Below, piece by piece: positions 47,148-54,461 of a DNA stretch of 64,000 nucleotides. The DNA comes from Silicimonas sp. (GTDB lineage Bacteria > Pseudomonadota > Alphaproteobacteria > Rhodobacterales > Rhodobacteraceae). A model generated the notes under the pieces. The model was given only the letters and a program-made list of their open reading frames with translations, ran no database searches and was not told where the DNA came from. Location of the stretch: assembly GCA_022826385.1 (NCBI GenBank), contig JAJDUZ010000027.1, positions 124,001 to 188,000 of the forward strand, written 5' to 3'. Within the stretch, counting starts at the first letter, position 1. Each line of letters begins with the position of its first letter. A program made the position numbers and the translations under genes.

Positions 47148-48574
47148 CGTCCAACCTTCTGGTCATTATGTCGGACGAGCATCAGGCGCGGGCTATGGGC
47201 TGCGCTGGGCATCCATTCGTTCAGACCCCCAATCTGGACGCGTTGGCCGAGAGAGGTCTCAGGTTCACTGACGCCTATACGCCTTCCCCCATCTGCGTAC
47301 CCGCTCGGGCGTCCTTTGCGACCGGCCGCCATGTTCACAAGAACCGCCTTTGGGACAATGCCATGCCCTATGTCGGCGCGCCGGAAGGCTGGGGCCACGC
47401 GCTGCAGGCGGGTGGCATTCCGGTCGAAAGCATCGGCAAGCTGCATTACCGGCATGACGAGGACCCGGCCGGTTTCGATACGGAACACATCGCCATGCAG
47501 GTCGCCGGTGGCGTCGGCATGGTTTGGGCGTCGATCCGCGAGGAGGACAAACGCGTCAACATGCCAGGCCGTATGTTGGGCGCATATATCGGACCGGGGA
47601 CCAGCCCCTATACGGACTATGATGAAGCCGTCGTCGACCGAACCCGCCGCTGGTTCGCTGATCGCGCCGCGTCAGAGGATGATCGGCCCTGGTGTCTTTA
47701 TGTTGGTCTGGTTGCCCCGCATTTTCCGTTCGTTGTGCCGCAGCAATACCTTGATCTTTATCCAGCCGAGAGCCTGCCACCGGTCAAGCTGCACCCCAAC
47801 GACGGCTATCAGCGCCACCCGTGGGTGGAAAAGCAGAACGCCATGGCCGATTCTGAAGGGTCGTTCCAAGACGGCGACGAGCGACTGATGGCAATGCGCG
47901 CCTATTTTGCGCTGACCACCTGGATGGACTTCAATGTTGGCAGCATCCTCGATGGGCTAGCGGCCGCGGGCTTTGGCGAAACGACAAAGGTCGTCTACAC
48001 CTCGGATCATGGCGACAATGTCGGTGCGCGCGGGCTGTGGGGCAAGTCGAACCTCTACCAGGAAAGTGTCTCTATCCCGATGATTATGGCTGGCCCGGAC
48101 GTGCCCGTCGGAACCTGCGACACGCCTGTCAGCCTTCTGGACCTGTCAGCCGAGATCCCGGCGCATTTCGGATTGGACTTCGTGGCTGACGGCAAGCCTC
48201 TGTCGCAGATTGCGGCCGAACCGACCGACGCCGACCGTCCGATTCTGAGCCAGTATCATGCGGTGGGTGCCGTCTCGGGCGCGTTCATGCTGCGCAAAGG
48301 GCGCTGGAAACTGAACTGGTATGTTGGCTTCCCGCCCGAGCTGTTTGATCTGCAAAACGACCCGGAAGAGCTTTGCGATCTGGCGGCGGATGAAAACCAC
48401 GCGGATACGCTCAGGGCTCTCGAAGCCGAGTTGCGACAGCAGATCGACGTCGACGCGGCGAACGCTCAGGCTTTCGCGGATCAGGCCGCGATGATCGAAG
48501 GTTACGGCGGCCCTGAAAAGGCGATGACATTGGGGGCCCCCGCCGCGACGCCGCCGCCCGAGCTTGCCGAATGA
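47144..48574 (+). CDS. Cytoplasmic sulfatase (formylglycine type), second copy
   Basis: A 476-aa enzyme starting at a GTG that overlaps the marR stop (GTGA). It has Asp11 in IMSDEHQARAMG, the formylglycine signature CVPAR (Cys51), and SDHGDNVGARGLWGKSNLYQES for the metal site, a pattern seen in choline-sulfatase-like enzymes. It has no signal peptide. It differs clearly from the sulfatase at 41892, so the cluster may process two linked ester bonds or related substrates. Confidence 0.87.
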   Translation: MTSNLLVIMSDEHQARAMGCAGHPFVQTPNLDALAERGLRFTDAYTPSPICVPARASFATGRHVHKNRLWDNAMPYVGAPEGWGHALQAGGIPVESIGKLHYRHDEDPAGFDTEHIAMQVAGGVGMVWASIREEDKRVNMPGRMLGAYIGPGTSPYTDYDEAVVDRTRRWFADRAASEDDRPWCLYVGLVAPHFPFVVPQQYLDLYPAESLPPVKLHPNDGYQRHPWVEKQNAMADSEGSFQDGDERLMAMRAYFALTTWMDFNVGSILDGLAAAGFGETTKVVYTSDHGDNVGARGLWGKSNLYQESVSIPMIMAGPDVPVGTCDTPVSLLDLSAEIPAHFGLDFVADGKPLSQIAAEPTDADRPILSQYHAVGAVSGAFMLRKGRWKLNWYVGFPPELFDLQNDPEELCDLAADENHADTLRALEAELRQQIDVDAANAQAFADQAAMIEGYGGPEKAMTLGAPAATPPPELAE

Positions 48575-49419
48575 GATTGACCGTCCTTGGGTCAGGTTCG
48601 CCCGAGCCCTATGCGCGGCGCGCATCGGCGGGCCATCTTCTTGAGATCGGGGACGAGACACTTCTCTTCGATTGCGGCGGCGGTGCAGTCAGCCGACTGA
48701 TCGAGGCGGGCCAGACGCCGGGTGACGTGGATTACCTGTTCTTCAGCCATCTGCATTCCGACCACATGCTGGACTATGCGCGGTTGATCCACGCGGCTTG
48801 GGAAATCGACGACAAGGCCATTCGCGTGTTCGGCCCCAAGCCGATCAAGCACATTCACGAACGGATATTCGGCGCGGACGGCGCACTTGCACATGATCTC
48901 ACCGCGCGCACCGAGTACCCCCCAAGCCAGGATGTCTGGCGCGCGCGGGGCGGCCAGGCTCCCCGGCCTTGGCCCGCACCCGAGATCACCGAGGTCGCGC
49001 CAGGTTTCAACTTGGAGACCGAGAACTGGCGATTGACGTCATGCTCGGTTCCCCACGCGCAACCCTTCCTCGACTGCATGGCATTTCGCGTCGATGCCCC
49101 GGCTGGCAGCTTCGTGTATTCGGGGGACGCGGGCCTGTGCGACGCGTTGAGAGACCTCGCGCAGGATGCGCATACGCTGCTGCATTGGTGTTACCGCCCC
49201 GATGGCCAATCGGCGTCACCGCTGATGGAGAGGATGACCCCGACCCCATCGGAGATCTCGAAGATGGCAAAAGCGGCCGGAGTTCAACGCCTGCTTCTCA
49301 CGCATTTCCGAACCTCGATGGATGATGCAGGGACTTTCGAACGCGCGTTGGGCGTGCTGAAGAGCGACTTCGGCGCGCAGGGTCGTGTTGTCGAGGACTT
49401 GGATGTCTACGAGTTTTGA
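48571..49419 (+). CDS. Metallo-beta-lactamase-fold hydrolase, RNase Z-like
   Basis: The 282-aa protein begins MRLTVLGSGSPEP and carries the metal motif FFSHLHSDHMLD (H-x-H-x-D-H). Later ligands are in SVPHAQPF, VYSGDAGLCD and LLTHFRTS. The fold is that of RNase Z/arylsulfatase-AtsA-type enzymes, and the AtsA branch includes zinc-dependent arylsulfatases. Given the ATGA overlap with a sulfatase gene, an ester hydrolase acting in the same pathway is more likely than tRNA processing, but this is inferred. Confidence 0.8.
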   Translation: MRLTVLGSGSPEPYARRASAGHLLEIGDETLLFDCGGGAVSRLIEAGQTPGDVDYLFFSHLHSDHMLDYARLIHAAWEIDDKAIRVFGPKPIKHIHERIFGADGALAHDLTARTEYPPSQDVWRARGGQAPRPWPAPEITEVAPGFNLETENWRLTSCSVPHAQPFLDCMAFRVDAPAGSFVYSGDAGLCDALRDLAQDAHTLLHWCYRPDGQSASPLMERMTPTPSEISKMAKAAGVQRLLLTHFRTSMDDAGTFERALGVLKSDFGAQGRVVEDLDVYEF

Positions 49420-49449
49420 GGTTGGTCTGTCGACTGGAGCGGACCAACC
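49420..49449. terminator. Hairpin between convergent genes
   Basis: GGTTGGTC (49420-49427) pairs with GACCAACC (49442-49449), immediately after the hydrolase stop and before the znuB stop on the other strand. No T-run follows on either side, so termination here would be weak. Confidence 0.4.
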
Positions 49450-49463
49450 GACATGGACAAGCC

Positions 49464-50264
49464 CTAGGGGATTTGCCGGCCCTTGCCCCAGCCGAATATG
49501 CTCAAAACGGCAAACAAAATTGCCGCCACGCAAACGATGCTGGGCCCGGCCGGAGTGTCGAAGACATACGCGCCTTGCAGCCCTCCGATCGCGGAGACTG
49601 TTCCGATCGCGGCGGCCATCATGGCCATCATTTCGGGGGTGCGCGCCAGATTGCGGGCGGCCGCGGCCGGAATGATCAACAACGCGGCAATCAGCAGCAC
49701 ACCCACAACCTTGATTGCGACGGCAACGACAATGGCCAAGGCAAGTGTCAGGATCAGCTGCTCGCGCTTCGGGTTCAACCCGCTGGCATAGGCCAGCTCG
49801 ACGTTCAGGGTTGATGTCAGCAAAGCAGACCAGCGCCACGCGATCAGCGCGACAACCAGCACCGCGCCGCCCCAGACCACCAGCAAATCCGTATGCGACA
49901 CGGCCAGAATGTCTCCGAACAGATAAGCCATAAGGTCGATGCGAATGCCTGACAGGAAAGAGACAGCGACCAGCCCGAACGCCAGCGCCGAATGGGCAAG
50001 AACGCCCAGCAGCGTGTCCATGGCATAGCCGCGCCCGGTCAGGAAGGTCACGGTCAGGGCCATCACCAAGGCAACGGCCAATGCTCCCGGAAAGATGGGC
50101 ATCTGAAACGCAAGCGACAGCGCGACACCAAGGATCGCGGCATGCGCCGTGGCGTCGCCAAAGTAGGCCATACGGCGCCATACCACGAAACATCCCAAGG
50201 GTGCCGCAGCGAAAGCGACGCCGACGCCCGCCAGTGTCGCGCGCACCATGAAGTCATCCAGCAT
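49464..50264 (-). CDS. znuB: Zinc ABC transporter permease ZnuB
   Basis: A 266-aa ABC-3 type permease with seven to eight helices; conserved segments include CFVVWRRMAYFGDATAHAAILGVAL and MDTLLGVLAHSALAFGLV near the N-terminus. It works with ZnuC and the binding protein ZnuA to import zinc. Its start overlaps the znuC stop by one base (TAATG). The gene order zur-znuC-znuB, divergent from znuA, is standard. Confidence 0.94.
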   Translation of the reverse strand: MLDDFMVRATLAGVGVAFAAAPLGCFVVWRRMAYFGDATAHAAILGVALSLAFQMPIFPGALAVALVMALTVTFLTGRGYAMDTLLGVLAHSALAFGLVAVSFLSGIRIDLMAYLFGDILAVSHTDLLVVWGGAVLVVALIAWRWSALLTSTLNVELAYASGLNPKREQLILTLALAIVVAVAIKVVGVLLIAALLIIPAAAARNLARTPEMMAMMAAAIGTVSAIGGLQGAYVFDTPAGPSIVCVAAILFAVLSIFGWGKGRQIP

Positions 50265-51019
50265 TATTCAGCGGCCTCGTGACTGTGCGCGTGATCATGG
50301 TCATGATCGTGGTCGTGGTCGTGGTCGTGGTCGTGCCGGTAAAGGGCAAGGGCACCGCCTGTTCCGGTTCCGAACAGGGCGCGATACTCCGGCGCCGACG
50401 CGACGACGGCCGGGGTGCCCTGGCAACACACATGGCCATTCAGGCAAATCACGCGATCCGATGCGCTCATCACCACATGCAGTTCGTGGCTGATCATCAG
50501 GACAGCACAACCGGTCTCGCGGCACACGGATTCAATCTGTTGATAGAACGCTGCCGAGCCCGGTTGGTCCAGACCTTGGGTTGCCTCGTCCAGAAGCAGC
50601 ACATCAGGCTTGTTGATCAGGGCACGCGCCAACAACACCCGTTGAAACTGACCGCCCGACAATTGGGACATCTGACGCTTCGACAGATCCGGCACGCCAG
50701 CCGCCTCCAGCGCCTCCTTACTGCGCGTTTTCGACACGCGATCTGTCAGGCGCATGAAACGGTCGACCGACATCGGCAGGGTCTGATCGATGTGAAGCCG
50801 CTGCGGCACGTATCCGATCTTTAGACCCGGCTTCAGCTCGATCCTGCCCGCAGCCGTTTCGGTCGCGCCGATAATCGCCCGGAAGAGGCTGGTCTTGCCC
50901 GAGCCGTTCGGGCCGACGATGGTCACGATTTCCCCGGCGTCCAGCGAGAACGAGACGTTCTTCAAGATCGTATTCGCGCCATAAGACACGGTGAGGTCTT
51001 TGACGGTAATCAGGCTCAT
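50264..51019 (-). CDS. znuC: Zinc ABC transporter ATPase ZnuC with histidine-rich tail
   Basis: The 251-aa ATPase starts MSLITVKDLTVSYGANTILK (ATGA overlap with zur; a longer frame inside zur is rejected). Walker A is GPNGSGKTS, the signature LSGGQFQR, and Walker B DVLLLDEATQGLD. After about residue 227 the chain ends in a His-Asp alternating tail followed by HAHSHEAAE, with eleven histidines. Such tails are seen on some ZnuC proteins and may bind or buffer Zn at the transporter's cytoplasmic face. Confidence 0.94.
   Translation of the reverse strand: MSLITVKDLTVSYGANTILKNVSFSLDAGEIVTIVGPNGSGKTSLFRAIIGATETAAGRIELKPGLKIGYVPQRLHIDQTLPMSVDRFMRLTDRVSKTRSKEALEAAGVPDLSKRQMSQLSGGQFQRVLLARALINKPDVLLLDEATQGLDQPGSAAFYQQIESVCRETGCAVLMISHELHVVMSASDRVICLNGHVCCQGTPAVVASAPEYRALFGTGTGGALALYRHDHDHDHDHDHDHDHAHSHEAAE
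50284..50338. repeat. Short tandem repeat encoding His-Asp tail
   Basis: The 6-base unit GTGGTC/ATGATC is repeated about eight times in a row on the plus strand, encoding the alternating His-Asp tail of ZnuC on the minus strand. As a coding microsatellite it could change length by slippage in steps of two residues without breaking the frame. Confidence 0.75.
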
Positions 51020-51534
51020 GCGTCTGCCTTGTCGGCACAATCCGGGCAAACGCCCTCGGCCTCGACGACGGTCTTTTCGATCTGGAAGCCCGCAGCCTCG
51101 GCCGCGTCGCCCAAACCGCCTTTTCCGGATGTGGCTTGAGTTTCGGCCACAGCGTCGCAGACGCGGCAGATCATGAAGGCAGGGGAATGGGTCTCTTCGG
51201 GGTGAACGCATGCGACAAACGCGTTCAGCCGCTCGATCTTATGGACGAACCCATGCTCGGACAGGAAATCCAGCGCGCGATAGGCCACGGGCGGTTGCGA
51301 GCCGAATCCTGCCTCGCGGAGCATTTCGAGGATCGTATAGGCCCCCAAGGCGCGATGCTCTTGCAGCAGCAATTCAAGTACTTTGCGCCGAACCGGCGTC
51401 AGTCTAAGACCCTCGTCGGCGCAACGTGCTTCCGCGGCCTCCAAGGCTTGGCCAACGCACAGACTGTGATCGTGCACTTGAAATCCAAGCGTGGTCGCGT
51501 TTTTCGAAGCCTGCTCGGGTCGATTGCTTGTCAT
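51016..51534 (-). CDS. zur: Fur-family zinc regulator Zur
   Basis: The 172-aa product from MTSNRPEQASKNATTLG has the Fur-family winged helix (GLRLTPVRRKVLELLLQEHRALGAYTILEMLREAGFGSQPPVAYRALDFLSEHGFVHKIERLNAFVAC). A regulatory Zn site follows (HPEETHSPAFMICRVCDAVAE), with a structural C-x-x-C at the end (CPDCADKADA). Context with znuC/znuB and divergent znuA makes it Zur rather than Fur or Irr. The ATG at 51534 is preferred; a 66-residue upstream extension would run through the znuA promoter. Confidence 0.92.
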   Translation of the reverse strand: MTSNRPEQASKNATTLGFQVHDHSLCVGQALEAAEARCADEGLRLTPVRRKVLELLLQEHRALGAYTILEMLREAGFGSQPPVAYRALDFLSEHGFVHKIERLNAFVACVHPEETHSPAFMICRVCDAVAETQATSGKGGLGDAAEAAGFQIEKTVVEAEGVCPDCADKADA

Positions 51535-51569
51535 GTTATTACATTTCGGATATGGCGCCAGTAACGTTA
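51533..51569. promoter_or_regulatory. Candidate Zur operator region
   Basis: Between zur and znuA are two AT-rich dyads: ATGTTATTACAT (51533-51544, imperfect at the centre, overlapping the zur start) and TAACGTTA (51562-51569) inside GTAACGTTATAAGATCAC. Zur boxes in alphaproteobacteria are AT-rich palindromes containing GTTAT/ATAAC, so one or both could be the site. The assignment is by position and composition. Confidence 0.5.
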
Positions 51570-51590
51570 TAAGATCACATAGAGTGCGCC

Positions 51591-52601
51591 ATGTCCAGAA
51601 AGCTCCCCCTCGTTTCCGTCGCTGCAATTCTTGCCGGTGGCACTGCCATCGCTGATGTGCCGGCAGTCGCTGTCGATATCGCACCGGTGCATTCGCTGGT
51701 CGCGCGCGTGATGCAGGGTGTCGGCGAACCAAGCCTGATCGTTAAACCGGGCGCCTCGCCGCACGAGTACAGCTTGCGCCCGTCAGAGGCGAATGCCTTG
51801 CAGGAGGCCGACCTGGTCTTCTGGATGGGCGAGGATTTGACCCCTTGGATGGAAAACGCTGTTGAAACGCTGGCGACGAATGCTGCTGTGACGACGCTGT
51901 TAGAAGTGGATGAGACGAACCTTCTGGAGTTTAGGGAAGGCGCATTGTTCGAGGCGCATGATCACGACGATCATGAAGACGAAGATCACGATGACCATGA
52001 CCATGATGAACATGCCGAGAAAGACGAGCATGATCACGAGGAGCATGACGACCATGCAGGCCATGAAGGCCATGAAGGACATGACCACGGCGAACACGAT
52101 CCGCACGCTTGGCTGTCCCCGCAGAATGCCAGCGCTTGGCTGAATGTCATTGCCGCCCAGCTTTCGGCGGCTGATCCCGAGAATGCGGGCACGTACTTCG
52201 CGAATGCTGCGGAAGGGCGGGCCGAACTTGAAACACTGGTTTCGGATGTCGATGCCATCCTCGACCCGGTGCGCGGCGGCAGTTTCGTTGTCTTCCACGA
52301 CGCGTATCAGTATTTCGAAGCAGACTTCGACTTCGCAGCTTCTGGCGCGATCTCGCTGGGGGACGCCTCTGACCCAAGCCCGGCGCGGATCGCAGAAATT
52401 CAGGAGCGTATCCAGGAAGAAGGTGTCGACTGCGTCTTGGCCGAGCCGCAATTCAACCCCGGCTTGGTAGCAACGGTTCTTGACGGCACGGAAGCGTCGA
52501 CCGGTGTGATTGACCCGCTGGGCGCGGCTTTGGAGCCGGGCGCCGGTCTCTATCCGCTGCTGATCACCAATATGGCGCAAACACTGGCGGATTGTTTGTA
52601 G
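51591..52601 (+). CDS. znuA: Zinc ABC transporter substrate-binding protein ZnuA
   Basis: The 336-aa cluster 9 binding protein has a signal peptide (MSRKLPLVSVAAILAGGTAIA). Zinc-ligand histidines lie in VDIAPVHSLVARVM, KPGASPHEYSLRPS, HDPHAWLSPQNAS and VVFHDAYQYFE. Between the second and third lies the His/Asp/Glu-rich loop (about residues 122-168) typical of ZnuA, here long. It delivers periplasmic zinc to ZnuBC and is divergent from zur, sharing its operator region. Confidence 0.95.
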   Translation: MSRKLPLVSVAAILAGGTAIADVPAVAVDIAPVHSLVARVMQGVGEPSLIVKPGASPHEYSLRPSEANALQEADLVFWMGEDLTPWMENAVETLATNAAVTTLLEVDETNLLEFREGALFEAHDHDDHEDEDHDDHDHDEHAEKDEHDHEEHDDHAGHEGHEGHDHGEHDPHAWLSPQNASAWLNVIAAQLSAADPENAGTYFANAAEGRAELETLVSDVDAILDPVRGGSFVVFHDAYQYFEADFDFAASGAISLGDASDPSPARIAEIQERIQEEGVDCVLAEPQFNPGLVATVLDGTEASTGVIDPLGAALEPGAGLYPLLITNMAQTLADCL

Positions 52602-52646
52602 TCCGGATCCCGTCCCGCGAACTCTGTCAGGGAGTAGGTGCGCCCG

Positions 52647-52937
52647 ATGCTTCGAAACCGCGGCAAGACCAGCCTGAAGGTCCGGCGACGCGCCGGGCCG
52701 CCTATGAATGACTTCGACCGCCTGCCAAAGGATCTGAGAAGTTGGATCGCGCAGGCCGATCTTCCGTGGCGCCCGAAATCGGTACAACAAGCGTTCCACC
52801 GGTTCGTTGCACAGACCGGCGATCGTGACTTGGCGTTCGAAGAGCTAGACCGCCTTCAGCGACGGTTGGTTTGCAAGGACGCCAAACGCATCTGGGGCGA
52901 CATCCATCCCGAGGCGAACGCGCAACCCGATCGTTGA
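52647..52937 (+). CDS. DUF6525 family small protein
   Basis: From ATG at 52647 the product is 96 aa, starting MLRNRGKTSLKVRRRAGPPM. It continues into the conserved region DFDRLPKDLRSWIAQADLPWRPKSVQQAFHR and a short helix pair. I recognise the pattern as DUF6525, a small family without assigned function, common in Rhodobacteraceae. A GTG three codons upstream is possible, but its spacing from the GGAG is too short. Basic N-terminus; no membrane segment. Confidence 0.7.
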   Translation: MLRNRGKTSLKVRRRAGPPMNDFDRLPKDLRSWIAQADLPWRPKSVQQAFHRFVAQTGDRDLAFEELDRLQRRLVCKDAKRIWGDIHPEANAQPDR

Positions 52938-52986
52938 TCCCTTTGCTCGGGTACATTCGCCAAAGGAAGGTCGATATTCGACAAAA

Positions 52987-53001
52987 TTAGAATAATTCTA
53001 A
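52987..53001. promoter_or_regulatory. Irr box (iron control element) upstream of dps
   Basis: TTAGAA-TAA-TTCTAA is a perfect 15-bp inverted repeat matching the ICE/Irr consensus (TTTAGAA-N3-TTCTAAA core). It lies about 105 bp before the dps start. Irr is the alphaproteobacterial regulator that acts when iron is low; here it would repress iron storage. No irr gene is in the window. Confidence 0.82.
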
Positions 53002-53105
53002 AAACGTCTTGTCACAGCTCTGGCAGTTGCTATCTGTTGTCTCAGCGAGCGCGTCCATTTGATCGTGAACCAGCCAGCGCAACCCGTCCCATTCAGGAGC
53101 AAGAG

Positions 53106-53576
53106 ATGACCCAAACAGCCGCCGCAACACCCAACAATGCAAAGGCCGAGATCGTTGAAGCGCTGAACCAGTGCTTGGCTGAAACCACTGTCGCCACGAT
53201 GCTGGCCCAGAATTTCCATTGGAACGTGACCGGGATGGCCTTCGGGCCGCTGCACGACTTGTTCCAGAAGATGTACGAAGATCACTTCGTCGCCCAAGAC
53301 GACTTGGCTGAACGCATCAAAGCGCAAGACGGGCATGCCGAAGGGATGCTGGCAGGCATGCTTGAACGGTCGAAGGTGGTCGAAAATGACGGGCACGGGT
53401 CCGACAAAGACATGATCGCAGCCATGCAGACAGCGCAGGAAACGCTGGCCGCGACTTTGGCGGGTGCCGGTGAACTGGCGGCCAACCATGGCGACACCCT
53501 GACCGAGGATCTGTGCATCGAACGCGGCCAAATCCACGAGAAGTTTGCGTGGATGCTGCGCAGTCATCTACGCTGA
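53106..53576 (+). CDS. dps: Dps-family DNA-binding/ferritin-like protein
   Basis: The 156-aa product from MTQTAAATPNNAKAEIVEAL has the dodecameric mini-ferritin pattern AQNFHWNVTGMAFGPLHDLFQKMYEDHFVAQDDLAERI. Ferroxidase-site residues align as His38, His50, Asp65 and Glu69. The position usually Asp four residues after the second His is Gln54 here. Such proteins store iron and protect DNA from peroxide. The start at 53106 has AGGAGCAAGAG upstream; an extension of 23 residues is not conserved. The Irr box upstream indicates iron control. Confidence 0.93.
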   Translation: MTQTAAATPNNAKAEIVEALNQCLAETTVATMLAQNFHWNVTGMAFGPLHDLFQKMYEDHFVAQDDLAERIKAQDGHAEGMLAGMLERSKVVENDGHGSDKDMIAAMQTAQETLAATLAGAGELAANHGDTLTEDLCIERGQIHEKFAWMLRSHLR

Positions 53577-53595
53577 GGCTAAAGGCTCGTTTGTT

Positions 53596-53624
53596 GATGG
53601 CGACACTTAAGTGTCGTCGCCATC
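53596..53624. terminator. Hairpin between convergent dps and DUF1289 genes
   Basis: A long dyad runs GATGGCGACACTT/AAGTGTCGTCGCCATC: 8-bp and 5-bp pairings separated by a 3-base bulge. It lies 20 bases after the dps stop and before the DUF1289 stop. There is no clear T-run, so it could act weakly in both directions. Confidence 0.45.
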
Positions 53625-53669
53625 CTTAGGTTCAGGGACTGATGCACGGCAAATGATGTGCCGATGCGA

Positions 53670-53927
53670 TCACGCGGCGTCGCGGACAATATCGACGGGA
53701 CGCACGTTTTTCTTCAGGCACTTCCGCAAGTACTTCGGCGTCCAGTGACTGAATTTTCCAAGTCTGGACTGCTGAGCCACCAGCATTTCGACAAAGGCCT
53801 TTCGGTGCTTTTCTTTGTTCAGTGACTTGAACATCGACTTCTGGGCCTTGGTCATCGAGCATCCGATGCAGTGACCATTACGCTTGAACTTACAGACGTC
53901 GATGCAAGGAGAGGGGGTTTTCGACAT
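53670..53927 (-). CDS. DUF1289 small cysteine protein
   Basis: The 85-aa product starts MSKTPSPCIDVCKFKRNGHCIGC. The four cysteines in the P-C-x-x-x-C...C-x-x-C arrangement are the defining DUF1289 motif, probably a metal site. The usual trailing W-x-x-L segment is represented by SHWTPKYLRKCLKKN. The function is unknown. It lies 34 bp after hemP on the same strand and may be co-transcribed with it. Confidence 0.85.
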   Translation of the reverse strand: MSKTPSPCIDVCKFKRNGHCIGCSMTKAQKSMFKSLNKEKHRKAFVEMLVAQQSRLGKFSHWTPKYLRKCLKKNVRPVDIVRDAA

Positions 53928-53961
53928 TATGACGCCACGCCCACAAAGTTAGACATAATCA

Positions 53962-54126
53962 CTACTTGGTCAGGATCAGTTTCCCGGCCCGGGTGATCCT
54001 AAGGAAGTACGTCTGATCATCCAGAACAAGGCATATCTGCGAGCCGCCTTGGATCAACTCTCGGGCATCATAGGTCAAAAGCGGCGGGGCGTCGGTCAGT
54101 GTCGGGCGTTGTGTAAGATCGTTCAT
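53962..54126 (-). CDS. hemP: Hemin uptake protein HemP
   Basis: A 54-codon gene that short-ORF cut-offs miss. The product ends in the diagnostic HemP/HmuP sequence: YDARELIQGGSQICLVLDD, then QTYFLRITRAGKLILTK. HmuP-type proteins are needed for heme uptake; in Bradyrhizobium HmuP co-activates heme transport genes with Irr. The start overlaps the preceding small ORF by 4 bp (ATGA). No heme receptor or heme ABC genes are in the window. Confidence 0.92.
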   Translation of the reverse strand: MNDLTQRPTLTDAPPLLTYDARELIQGGSQICLVLDDQTYFLRITRAGKLILTK

Positions 54127-54284
54127 CTTTGGTGCTCCAACTTGTCGATGATGCGTTCAACCGCCTGACCGGTCGGCTCGAATCCGGCAAAGACCGCGTC
54201 CAGCATTTCGATCCAGCTCACATCAAGATTTTTCGTTCGGATTGCTTGGTCCGTTCGCGGCACGTTCGTTTGGTTCATCGTCAT
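54123..54284 (-). CDS. Small ORF translationally coupled to hemP, unknown function
   Basis: A 53-aa frame from ATG at 54284 (a second ATG two codons in) with GGAG 8 bases upstream; stop overlaps the hemP start as ATGA. The protein starts MTMNQTNVPRTDQ and ends in a likely amphipathic helix (SWIEMLDAVFAGFEPTGQAV). Ribosome-binding site, coupling and codon use like neighbouring genes suggest it is real. I know no family for it; it may be an iron- or heme-responsive small protein expressed with HemP. Confidence 0.6.
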   Translation of the reverse strand: MTMNQTNVPRTDQAIRTKNLDVSWIEMLDAVFAGFEPTGQAVERIIDKLEHQR

Positions 54285-54461
54285 CTTCACAGCTCCGGCT
54301 CAGGGTGTCTGGGCTGTCCGCTGAAGCGGTGGCTGAGACTCGATGATCTATTTCTGATAGAATTACTCGGGAATGTCAATCCCGACAGAATTAATCAGGT
54401 CTACTCATTCCGAGGAATTCAGTCTAAAGGGTGGGTCTGAGCCGGGGAACAACCGAACCAT
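54285..54461. promoter_or_regulatory. Divergent hemP/fbpB control region with dyads
   Basis: This 177-bp gap separates two iron-related transcripts. It holds an AT-rich block with CGGGA-atgtcaa-TCCCG (near 54371), AGAATTA repeats on each side, and ATTCC-GA-GGAAT (near 54407). These are plausible iron-responsive sites, but none is a full Irr consensus. I cannot assign a regulator. Confidence 0.4.

Noticed and set aside
48571..49419. RNase Z (tRNA 3' processing)
   Set aside because: The fold and first metal motif fit, but it is coupled to a sulfatase gene, so an ester hydrolase of the same branch is more likely; I kept only the neutral family name.
50284..50338. CRISPR-like or regulatory tandem repeat
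   Set aside because: The 6-base unit lies wholly within znuC and encodes its His-Asp tail; there are no spacers.
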